NCBI GenBank assembly: GCA_016212745.1
Contig: JACRDX010000055.1
Location: 1 to 13,311, forward strand
DNA from: Candidatus Falkowiibacteriota bacterium
GTDB lineage: Bacteria; Patescibacteriota; Patescibacteriia; UBA11705; JACRDX01
Reading direction: 5' to 3'
DNA: 13,311 bases
Of the stretch, positions 5,971 through 11,607 are shown piece after piece; position 1 is the first letter of the stretch; each line of letters opens with the position of its first letter. The notes beneath the pieces are model-generated. The model was not told the DNA's origin. It saw nothing but the letters and a program-made list of their open reading frames with translations, and searched no databases. Both the position numbers and the translations under genes were made by a program.

Positions 5971-5999
5971 ACATTATCACGCCAATTTGTAAAAGTCAA
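5971..5999 (-). promoter_or_regulatory. Promoter of the 5558-5944 gene
   Basis: The minus strand reads TTGACT (5994-5999), a 17-bp spacer and TAATGT (5971-5976) preceded by GTGA. Confidence 0.6.
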
Positions 6000-6002
6000 C
6001 GG

Positions 6003-6031
6003 TTGTGCGCTTTTCGTTGACCTGCTACAAT
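6003..6031 (+). promoter_or_regulatory. Putative rmuC promoter
   Basis: TTGTGC (6003-6008), a 17-bp spacer and TACAAT (6026-6031). Transcription would start about 18 nt before the ATG, and the leader has no Shine-Dalgarno. Confidence 0.5.
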
Positions 6032-6055
6032 AAATAAACAATTTCCAACACTACT

Positions 6056-7078
6056 ATGTCCACCTTAATATTAATCATCTCGCTCGCAATTCTCGCGGCT
6101 CTTTTATATTTCATTTTTACGAACAAAAAACCGACAACAACGGAATCGAATGTTTTGTTACAACAGCAACTGCAAAATTTGCAGCAAATCGTTGATAACA
6201 AATTGGGCGAATCAAATAAACAAATGCTCATCCAGTTTTCGCAAAGCACAAAAATAATCAAAGACATTACAGAACGTTTAACAAAATTAGACGACACAAA
6301 CAAACAGGTTGTTGGCTTTGCCGAGCAACTGCAAAGTTTGGAAAAAATTTTGACAAACCCAAAACAACGCGGAATTTTGGGCGAATATTTTTTGGAAACA
6401 CTTTTGAAAAATGTTTTTGCGCCGTCACAATATCAAATGCAATATCAGTTTAATGATGGCGCAATTGTTGACGCAGTTGTTTTTGTAAAAGACAAAATCG
6501 TTCCGATTGATTCAAAATTTTCTTTGGAAAACTACAACAAAATTGTTGAAGAAAAAGACCAGACACGCCACGAGCAATTGGAAAAACAATTCAAGTTAGA
6601 TTTAAAAAATCGCATTGACGAAACTTCAAAATACATCAGGCCCAACGAAGGCACAATGGATTTTGCGTTTATGTTTATTCCGGCCGAAGGGATTTATTAT
6701 GATTTGTTAATCAACCAAGTTGGCGCGATAAAAGTTAATACCCGCGACCTGATTGAATACGCGTTCAAAGACAAGCGAGTAATCATTGTCTCACCAACTT
6801 CGTTTTTGGCATATTTGCAAACAGTTCTGCAAGGTTTGCGCGCGTTGCAAGTTGAAGAATCCGCAAAAGAAATTATCAAACGCGTGGAAATGTTGCACAA
6901 ACATTTAATCAGCTATGAAGATTTTATGAAAAAAGTTGGCAACAATCTTGGCACAACCGTGAACATGTATAATTCCGCGTACAATGAATTTAAAAAGATT
7001 GACAAAGATATTGTAAAAATCACAGACGCCGAAAGCCCGATCGACCCAATAAAAATCGACAAACCGCAAATTGAATAA
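6056..7078 (+). CDS. rmuC: RmuC-domain DNA recombination protein
   Basis: A 340-residue protein of the RmuC family. These proteins limit inversions between short inverted repeats in E. coli and carry a nuclease-like core. Residues 3-22 form an N-terminal membrane helix and about 30-95 a coiled-coil segment. About 100-310 form the RmuC domain, including KQRGILGEYFLETLL, VDAVVFVKDKIVPIDSKFSLENY (with the Asp and Asp/Lys positions of a PD-(D/E)xK-like site), MDFAFMFIPAEGIYYDLL and IIVSPTSFLAYLQTV. It is shorter than E. coli RmuC (475 aa), mainly in the coiled coil. The gene is a single-gene unit converging on the 7187-7789 gene. No Shine-Dalgarno precedes the ATG. The family call is firm; the biological role here is by analogy. 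Confidence 0.9.
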   Translation: MSTLILIISLAILAALLYFIFTNKKPTTTESNVLLQQQLQNLQQIVDNKLGESNKQMLIQFSQSTKIIKDITERLTKLDDTNKQVVGFAEQLQSLEKILTNPKQRGILGEYFLETLLKNVFAPSQYQMQYQFNDGAIVDAVVFVKDKIVPIDSKFSLENYNKIVEEKDQTRHEQLEKQFKLDLKNRIDETSKYIRPNEGTMDFAFMFIPAEGIYYDLLINQVGAIKVNTRDLIEYAFKDKRVIIVSPTSFLAYLQTVLQGLRALQVEESAKEIIKRVEMLHKHLISYEDFMKKVGNNLGTTVNMYNSAYNEFKKIDKDIVKITDAESPIDPIKIDKPQIE

Positions 7079-7145
7079 ACCACCACACCAATACAAGCGT
7101 TGTTGCGAGACGTACGAAATGCAATGCCAGTATTGGTGTGGTGGT
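7079..7145. repeat. 16-bp perfect inverted repeat directly after rmuC
   Basis: ACCACCACACCAATAC (7079-7094) is exactly repeated in reverse complement at 7130-7145, starting on the base after the rmuC stop. The 35-nt interior can pair further: GCGTTG (7097-7102) with CAATGC (7122-7127), one wobble. No T tract follows on the plus strand, so it is an unusual terminator if it is one. It may protect the mRNA 3' end or act as a bidirectional barrier between converging genes. Confidence 0.8.
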
Positions 7146-7174
7146 AAAAAAACGGGGCAATCTTTGATCACCCC
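7146..7174 (-). terminator. Terminator of the 7187-7789 gene
   Basis: Nine-pair stem, 7154-7162 with 7166-7174 (four GC pairs, two wobbles, three pairs, 3-nt loop), followed on the minus strand by G and seven T (7146-7152). Confidence 0.8.
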
Positions 7175-7186
7175 TGAGCATCCCGC

Positions 7187-7789
7187 TCATCCAGCGTCAC
7201 CCAAAAGCTGAGTCAGCTTTTGAGTCAATATTGCTTCCTCTTCTTCCGCGGTTTTTCTTTCCGCAACGGCCGCTTCCAACTGCTTCTGTTTTTCCTCCAG
7301 CTCGCGCAACAGCCGATCATGTTCTTCTTGCGCGCGTGCCACCTCTTCAATGCTGCGCGCAACCGCTGTTTTCATATCCGAACTGGCAGCATTGGCCGTT
7401 GCCACTTTTCCTTCTTTCTCGTTTTTGCTAATACGCGCGCGCCGCAAAGCGAGTTGCGTTTCGCGCAGTTCACTCAACCGACCATTGATGATAGTTGCGT
7501 GCGCGCCCTGAAAAAACTTGTTAATTTCGTCAAGGACAATCGCTGGATTGCCGCCGCCATGCACGCTCTTGCGAAAATCAAGAAACCGAAACGTCAGCAC
7601 CTGTCCGCTGCGCGCACACACCGTGTCAAGCCCCACGATATCGAGCCTTTGCAGCGCAAACTCTTCAATCACCTTCCGCGCGCAAATCGCGCACATGTAC
7701 GTGTCAATATTGCCGAGCGATGTTTTGACAACATTGATTGTGCTCGGACAAAAAACACATTTTCCCTTGCTGCCGATTGCATCAACCAT
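7187..7789 (-). CDS. Cys4 zinc-ribbon-like protein with C-terminal coiled coil
   Basis: A 200-residue protein of unknown family. I use the start at 7789 because GGAGG (7796-7800) lies six nt upstream. The upstream ATG at 7855 would read through the -10 and -35 boxes. CVFC (Cys11, Cys14) and CAIC (Cys33, Cys36) form a likely zinc-binding Cys4 knuckle. Residues 40-100 look like a mixed alpha/beta region. From about 103 to the end the protein is a long, charged coiled coil rich in Glu, Lys, Arg and Ala. The architecture suggests an adaptor or oligomer that presents a zinc-bound binding surface. No catalytic motif is seen. It is a single-gene unit with its own promoter and terminator. It shares an exact 18-bp promoter block with the 8210-9085 gene, which suggests joint control. 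Confidence 0.65.
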   Translation of the reverse strand: MVDAIGSKGKCVFCPSTINVVKTSLGNIDTYMCAICARKVIEEFALQRLDIVGLDTVCARSGQVLTFRFLDFRKSVHGGGNPAIVLDEINKFFQGAHATIINGRLSELRETQLALRRARISKNEKEGKVATANAASSDMKTAVARSIEEVARAQEEHDRLLRELEEKQKQLEAAVAERKTAEEEEAILTQKLTQLLGDAG

Positions 7790-7795
7790 TTTCCA

Positions 7796-7800
7796 CCTCC
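7796..7800 (-). promoter_or_regulatory. Ribosome-binding site deciding the 7789 start
   Basis: GGAGG on the minus strand, six nt before the ATG of the Cys4/coiled-coil gene. Confidence 0.75.
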
Positions 7801-7814
7801 TGTGTCCTAAAATT

Positions 7815-7852
7815 GAACTTTGTATATTATCAATAATGCAAAAGTCTGTCAA
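7815..7852 (-). promoter_or_regulatory. Promoter of the 7187-7789 gene, including the shared 18-bp block
   Basis: The minus strand reads TTGACA (7847-7852), a 17-bp spacer and TAATAT (7824-7829), near consensus. The block 7815-7832 is identical to 9112-9129. It stands back to back with the rpsT promoter, 14 bp between the -35 boxes. Confidence 0.75.
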
Positions 7853-7866
7853 CAATAAACAAACGC

Positions 7867-7895
7867 TTGACTATCAGCAAAATCGCCGCTATAAT
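7867..7895 (+). promoter_or_regulatory. rpsT promoter
   Basis: TTGACT (7867-7872), a 17-bp spacer and TATAAT (7890-7895). The ATG at 7904 begins eight nt after the -10 box, so the transcript should begin at or within a few nt of the start codon. Confidence 0.8.
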
Positions 7896-7903
7896 CAACA
7901 CAT

Positions 7904-8164
7904 ATGGCTCACACACATCACGCAATTAAAGACATACGCAAAACAAAGAAGCGCGCATTGCGAAATAAAAAAGTGAACGTGAATGTTAAAAAACTTCGCA
8001 AAGACACGCGTTCTGCGATTGAGAAAAACAACAAAAAAAGAGATGACCTTCTCAAAGAAACATTAAAGACGTTAGACAAGGCCGTCCAACGCGGAATTGT
8101 AAAAAAGAATACGGCGGCAAGATACAAATCAAGATTAATGAAACTTTACAACAAAAATAAATAG
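7904..8164 (+). CDS. rpsT: 30S ribosomal protein S20
   Basis: An 86-residue, strongly basic, all-helical protein that binds 16S rRNA in the small subunit; bacterial S20 is usually about 85-90 residues. Features that fit: AIKDIRKTKKRALRNKK near the N-terminus, KLRKDTRSAIEKN in the middle, and the typical ending AVQRGIVKKNTAARYKSRLMKLYN (S20: G-hIHkNkAARkKSRLxkkxN). Near-consensus promoter and strong terminator make it a single-gene unit. There is no Shine-Dalgarno, and the promoter spacing predicts a leaderless mRNA, which is unusual for a ribosomal protein gene. E. coli S20 regulates its own translation through the leader, a mechanism that could not work in that form here. Confidence 0.93.
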   Translation: MAHTHHAIKDIRKTKKRALRNKKVNVNVKKLRKDTRSAIEKNNKKRDDLLKETLKTLDKAVQRGIVKKNTAARYKSRLMKLYNKNK

Positions 8165-8171
8165 ATAAATT

Positions 8172-8210
8172 AAAAAGCCCCCCCACTACATTGTAGTGGG
8201 GGCTTTGTTT
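8172..8210. terminator. Bidirectional terminator between rpsT and the 8210-9085 gene
   Basis: A long stem: CCCCACTACA (8181-8190) with TGTAGTGGGG (8192-8201), extended by AAAGC/GCTTT with a two-C bulge. T-rich tails follow on both strands (TTTGTTT plus, TTTTTAATTT minus), so one hairpin can serve both converging genes. Confidence 0.85.
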
Positions 8211-9085
8211 CACGCGAGCGGGATAGCGAAATCTTCCCACTCTTCCAGCCCAAAATTTTTGAACATTTCAATCAGCTGTGTAATGTACAGTAGAACGTCC
8301 TTAATCGGCAGCGCGTCAAGAAACTCCAGCTGCACACAGAAAAGCCGTTTGCTTTTTCTATGCGCGCGGTAAATTTCCTGAACCATGTTGCTACGGCGTT
8401 GCGCTGCGAATTCCTTGCCTATTTCCACTTTCCAATTCAAGCGGAGCTGCTGCGCGATTCCGACCAATTGCAACAGATAATCTCGTGGACAAGTGACCTT
8501 ACCTTTGCCGCGCTCTGGCCAAGTGTCCTTTGCCGCTGGCATCCATTGCAACAACGACGAACCTTCACACGGATGAAATTCTTGTTCAATCGCCTCCAAG
8601 ATATCTCCGAGATTAAAATCGTCAAACCGCGCTTTCAACCACGTAACGCCTGCGCCAATATCAAGATGATATGGCCGATCTTGCCCGCTGACGTGAACCG
8701 CTTCAACAACCTGCTCATCGCCGTTGACGCGCGGAAATGTCTTCCCGTCTGTCACAAAGTTTTTTTCCGCGTTGTGTACGAAAAAGACAAAACAATCAGC
8801 ATCAGCGCATTTCAACGTCCGCTCAGCCGCTGCATTAACATCAGCAAGAAACTGCTTTGCCGCGGCAAGCTCGCATTGCCGAATAGCACCGGCATTGTTC
8901 AAATCCACCGTACCCCGCGGAATCTTCTCATTGATGACAATCCCGCAGCCCGCTTCAAACAACGTAACCAACGCGCCGCTCAGTGCCGCTTCCTGCGGGT
9001 CACCGCCGTGCGGCCCTACAAAAACAATGTTGTTCCAGCCCGGCACATAAACACCGTATTCTCGCCTATTGAAAAGCGATTGCAT
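8210..9085 (-). CDS. Orphan protein, possibly N-formylglutamate-amidohydrolase-like
   Basis: A 291-residue soluble protein. Its N-terminal half has NNIVFVGPHGGDPQEAAL (19-34, with His26) and, later, NEKIPRGTVDLNN (about 52-64). An early P-H-G/S-G motif plus a later R-x-x-x-DLN motif is the layout of N-formylglutamate amidohydrolase and related zinc hydrolases. I offer this only as a hypothesis. The middle (about 110-150) and the C-terminal helical part (about 200-291) match nothing I know. The start at 9085 is supported by GGAGG at 9092-9096, six nt upstream. The promoter lies inside the 3' end of holA and shares 18 identical bp with that of the 7187-7789 gene, with nearly equal leader length (about 28 nt). 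The two may be one regulon. Confidence 0.65.
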   Translation of the reverse strand: MQSLFNRREYGVYVPGWNNIVFVGPHGGDPQEAALSGALVTLFEAGCGIVINEKIPRGTVDLNNAGAIRQCELAAAKQFLADVNAAAERTLKCADADCFVFFVHNAEKNFVTDGKTFPRVNGDEQVVEAVHVSGQDRPYHLDIGAGVTWLKARFDDFNLGDILEAIEQEFHPCEGSSLLQWMPAAKDTWPERGKGKVTCPRDYLLQLVGIAQQLRLNWKVEIGKEFAAQRRSNMVQEIYRAHRKSKRLFCVQLEFLDALPIKDVLLYITQLIEMFKNFGLEEWEDFAIPLA

Positions 9086-9091
9086 GGCGCA

Positions 9092-9096
9092 CCTCC
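9092..9096 (-). promoter_or_regulatory. Ribosome-binding site of the 8210-9085 gene
   Basis: GGAGG on the minus strand, six nt before the ATG. Confidence 0.75.
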
Positions 9097-9111
9097 ATGT
9101 GAAAAGTCAAA

Positions 9112-9149
9112 GAACTTTGTATATTATCACACTATTATATTTCGCTCAA
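9112..9149 (-). promoter_or_regulatory. Promoter of the 8210-9085 gene, inside the end of holA
   Basis: The minus strand reads TTGAGC (9144-9149), a 17-bp spacer and TAATAT (9121-9126). The holA stop is at 9135-9137, so the -35 box is in coding sequence. The block 9112-9129 equals 7815-7832. Confidence 0.65.
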
Positions 9150-10151
9150 TAGAACCTCAAACAACAATTCAAAACTGATATTTTTAGTTTTTAAATCAAC
9201 ATCAATGCCAGCCAACCTAGAATAAATTTCTTTTAACTTTTTCAAATCAAAATTTTGCGCCTGCTGCAACATTTTTTTCGCAACAAACGGATGAAGCTTC
9301 ATTTGCTGACTCAAAACATCTGCGGTCACTTGTGGATTATTTTCAATCATCAGCTTTGCCTCCAACAGCTGCCGCACTTGCTTGGCAATCATAAAAAACA
9401 AATACATTTCTTCTGCGCCATCAGCAAGTTGTTGGTCAAATAATTTTGCTGCAGCACATTTATCTCTGGCGCTTATCGCGTCCAAAAGTTTAAAAATATT
9501 TTCCTGCCCACCGGCCCTGACCAACAGCTTGACATCGCTTTTCTCAATGGTTTGCCCCGAACAATAATTTCCCAATTTCGCGATTTCATTTGCCATTTGC
9601 CACAAATCCGCGCCAACAATCGCGCACAAATATTCCGCAGCGTCAGTCTTAATGTCACAACGCAGCTTTTTCACTCGCTGAACAACCCAAAAAGTTAGAT
9701 CGCGGCTTTTTGGCAAAACAAATTCTTGAATTTCAACTTGCCCCTCTTTTTCCAGCTTTTGCAAAGTTTTAAAAATCGCAGAAGTTGTTGCAGGCATTTC
9801 CGTTTGCGTAAAAACAATAAAAAACGTTTCTGACAATTTGCCAAAACTGTCTGCAATATATTGTAAAATATCCGCATCAATTTTGGATTTTCGTCTTTCG
9901 ATTTTCGTAGGCAAAAAATCTTTAAAAACAACCAACTTATTCATTCCAAACAAAGAATTAACTTGCAGTGCGTTTTTAATTTGTCGAGACAGTTCATCTT
10001 TGTTGCTCGTAATTTCCAACGCGTCAAATCTGGCAATATTCAATGCGCCATGTTTTTTGGAAAAAGCGTCAATCCAAAACCTGATTTGCTCATGAATGGC
10101 AAAATCATTGTCTCCAAACCACAAAAATATTTGTTTTTTCACGTCAGCCAT
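9135..10151 (-). CDS. holA: DNA polymerase III subunit delta
   Basis: A 338-residue protein, the normal size for the clamp-loader delta subunit that opens the sliding clamp. Start-region FLWFGDNDFAIHEQIRFW (about 8-25) matches the HolA YLxxGEDxFLxxE pattern. Then follow SLFGMNKLVVFKDF, an AAA-like domain with few ATPase residues as expected for delta, and the C-terminal helical domain (ISARDKCAAAKLFDQQLADGAEEMYLFFMIAKQVRQLLEAKLM, then HPFVAKKMLQQAQNFDLKKLKEIYSRLAGIDVDLKT). I prefer the start at 10151 (MADVKKQ) over the longer frame to 10202, because the -10 box lies at 10159-10164 and family members begin here. Seven nt separate the -10 box from the ATG, so the mRNA should be leaderless. Confidence 0.87.
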   Translation of the reverse strand: MADVKKQIFLWFGDNDFAIHEQIRFWIDAFSKKHGALNIARFDALEITSNKDELSRQIKNALQVNSLFGMNKLVVFKDFLPTKIERRKSKIDADILQYIADSFGKLSETFFIVFTQTEMPATTSAIFKTLQKLEKEGQVEIQEFVLPKSRDLTFWVVQRVKKLRCDIKTDAAEYLCAIVGADLWQMANEIAKLGNYCSGQTIEKSDVKLLVRAGGQENIFKLLDAISARDKCAAAKLFDQQLADGAEEMYLFFMIAKQVRQLLEAKLMIENNPQVTADVLSQQMKLHPFVAKKMLQQAQNFDLKKLKEIYSRLAGIDVDLKTKNISFELLFEVLLSEI

Positions 10152-10158
10152 ATTGGCT

Positions 10159-10188
10159 ATCTTAACATGCCGCAAACTATTTTGTAAA
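10159..10188 (-). promoter_or_regulatory. holA promoter
   Basis: The minus strand reads TTTACA (10183-10188), an 18-bp spacer and TAAGAT (10159-10164). It predicts transcription from about the A of the ATG. Confidence 0.5.
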
Positions 10189-10204
10189 AAAGACGAGGGC
10201 AATT

Positions 10205-10308
10205 AATGACCAATGACCAAACCCCAATGACCAATTTTGGTAGAAATTTGAATTGGTCATTTTAACATTGGTCATTTATTGGTCATTGGCCATTGGAATT
10301 TGGTCATT
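10205..10308. repeat. AATGACCA / TGGTCATT word repeats, inverted halves
   Basis: Three copies of AATGACCA (10205, 10212, 10226) are followed by four copies of the reverse complement TGGTCATT (10254, 10269, 10280, 10301). The halves can pair as a hairpin. The block fills the gap between divergent holA and the QueG-like gene, and I see no gene in it. Confidence 0.8.
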
Positions 10309-10318
10309 CTTTCCAACA

Positions 10319-10347
10319 TTGACAACGGCCATCCCCCATGCTATACT
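10319..10347 (+). promoter_or_regulatory. Promoter of the QueG-like gene
   Basis: TTGACA (10319-10324), a 17-bp spacer and TATACT (10342-10347). The leader is about 22 nt. Confidence 0.7.
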
Positions 10348-10364
10348 AACCTGTCCCTTGAAAT

Positions 10365-10370
10365 AGGAGG
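10365..10370 (+). promoter_or_regulatory. Ribosome-binding site of the QueG-like gene
   Basis: AGGAGG, five nt before the ATG at 10376; one of the strongest sites in the window. Confidence 0.8.
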
Positions 10371-10375
10371 CGAAA

Positions 10376-10939
10376 ATGGACAAGCAAGCGCAAATTCTTG
10401 CGTTCGCCTCTGAAACGTTTGACGTGGCAGGGGCAAATGGCAACATTCTGATTCTTGGACTTGAAACCCGGCCAGACAGAGACATTGACGCGTTTGCAAC
10501 TGATGGCAAACAGTACTGCTTTATTGGATTTCGTAAGCATTTCGCACCGAAAATCAAGGCAACAATCGAACAAATCAATGCGCTTGGTCACAGGGCGAAA
10601 CAACTGCGCTACTCTGGCAATGTGAACATGAAGCGCTTGGCCATCGTTGCCGGCTTGGGTGCGTGGGGCAAGAATTCAATGGTGCTTCACCCGAGGTTTG
10701 GGACTCGCCTGCGATTCGGCGCGCTGGAATTGGACATCACGCTTTCAACAGAAGTCCACGACGAGCGCACTATATTCGCCGGATGCGCAAACTGCGATGC
10801 TTGCATTCGCGCTTGCCCGTTGAACCTGCTACGACCGTTCGCGTTAACTGAAAAAGAAAAATGCCAAGCCTACCTGGACTTGGACGATCCGACAAAAACA
10901 CAACGTTGCGACCTTTGCCAGATCGCGTGCCCTCATTAA
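10376..10939 (+). CDS. Short QueG-like double [4Fe-4S] protein
   Basis: A 187-residue protein related to the iron-sulfur core of epoxyqueuosine reductase (QueG). RLAIVAGLGAWGKNSMVLHPRFG (87-109) matches the QueG AxxAGLGxxGKNxxLxHPxxG signature. CANCDACIRACP holds Cys137, 140, 143 and 147; Cys163, 178, 181 and 185 (ending CDLCQIACP) supply the second cluster. QueG is usually 310-380 residues, so the N-terminal region is shortened and the C-terminal repeats are absent; the protein stops one residue after the last CP. Where QueG has the catalytic Asp (D-S/T-x-P-x-x-E, just before this signature) this protein reads YSGNVNMKR, with no Asp. Epoxyqueuosine reduction is therefore doubtful; an electron-transfer or other cobalamin-linked role is possible. 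Single-gene unit; its stop codon overlaps the converging methyltransferase gene. Confidence 0.75.
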   Translation: MDKQAQILAFASETFDVAGANGNILILGLETRPDRDIDAFATDGKQYCFIGFRKHFAPKIKATIEQINALGHRAKQLRYSGNVNMKRLAIVAGLGAWGKNSMVLHPRFGTRLRFGALELDITLSTEVHDERTIFAGCANCDACIRACPLNLLRPFALTEKEKCQAYLDLDDPTKTQRCDLCQIACPH

Positions 10940-10960
10940 AATTTAATGGGGGATTTTTTT
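10930..10960 (+). terminator. Intrinsic terminator overlapping two stop codons
   Basis: CCCTCATTAAA (10930-10940) pairs with TTTAATGGGGG (10942-10952), 11 pairs with one wobble, followed by ATTTTTTT. The 5' arm includes the last codons of the QueG-like gene. The minus-strand methyltransferase ends inside the same stem. Confidence 0.85.
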
Positions 10961-11601
10961 ATCACAAAAATTATTGCAAAATGTTTATGCGGATTTTTGT
11001 GACCAACATCGTAGTCAACACCTTTTGCCGCCACATTTTTTGAAAAACTTTTGACAATAAAACTCGTCTTTTCCAAAACTTTTTTTAATTTTACAGGGTC
11101 ACAAAGTTCATCAATTTTATTATTTTTAAAAAATACAGTTCTTTGCCAAACAAGAATTACGCCAACTCCGCCGGGTTTTAAAACGCGCCGAATTTCACGC
11201 AAACTTTTTGACAATTTCGTACTATGCAAAACCCCAACAGAATAAACACTGCCAAACGTTTCGTTTTCAAATGGCAATTCCTCAACATCAGCTTTTCTAA
11301 AAACTACCTTGCCTTTAATTTTTTTGTCGGTGAAAATTTCTTTTTTGTTTTGCCGCGCGAATTTAATCGCCTGACCGCTAATATCAATGCCAATAACATT
11401 CAATCCTTTTTTCGCCAGATGAATACTATCCCTGCCATTGCCGCAACCAATTTCCAAAATCCGTTCATTTTTGAGTTTGTTTTTTGTTAAAACAGCTAAA
11501 AATTTTATCGTCAATTTTGATGGTGTCATTGAAGTTGCCCAATGCGGCATTTTTTTAGCTTTATAACTTTTTATCCAACGTTTCTTTTTCCATTTGGCCA
11601 T
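10936..11601 (-). CDS. Class I SAM-dependent methyltransferase
   Basis: A 221-residue Rossmann-fold methyltransferase. Motif I is ILEIGCGNGRDS (48-59), the adenosyl-ribose acidic residue is Asp73 in VIGIDIS, and motif III is KADVEELPF with Asp105. VYSVGVLHS (119-127) is the post-motif strand, and LREIRRVLKPGG (134-145) is typical of the Methyltransf_11 group. The N-terminus is very basic (MAKWKKKRWIKSYKAKK), suggesting nucleic-acid or membrane-surface contact. The substrate cannot be read from the sequence. It starts six nt after the polA stop, so it is probably the distal gene of a polA transcript. The nearest GGAG lies 12 nt before the ATG, too far to be a good site. Its stop shares the palindrome TTAA (10936-10939) with the stop of the converging gene. 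Confidence 0.87.
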   Translation of the reverse strand: MAKWKKKRWIKSYKAKKMPHWATSMTPSKLTIKFLAVLTKNKLKNERILEIGCGNGRDSIHLAKKGLNVIGIDISGQAIKFARQNKKEIFTDKKIKGKVVFRKADVEELPFENETFGSVYSVGVLHSTKLSKSLREIRRVLKPGGVGVILVWQRTVFFKNNKIDELCDPVKLKKVLEKTSFIVKSFSKNVAAKGVDYDVGHKNPHKHFAIIFVIKKSPIKF

Positions 11602-11607
11602 AAATTT

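Noticed and set aside
5945..5980. Upstream extension of the 5558-5944 gene to the ATG at 5980
   Set aside because: It would overlap the -10 box and has no ribosome-binding site, while GGAGG sits just before 5944.
7790..7855. Upstream extension of the Cys4/coiled-coil gene to 7855
   Set aside because: It would encode the promoter boxes; GGAGG precedes the ATG at 7789.
8360..9178. 272-residue plus-strand ORF opposite the 8210-9085 gene
   Set aside because: No ribosome-binding site, an arginine/asparagine-rich shadow composition, and the opposite strand has a full promoter, ribosome-binding site and terminator set.
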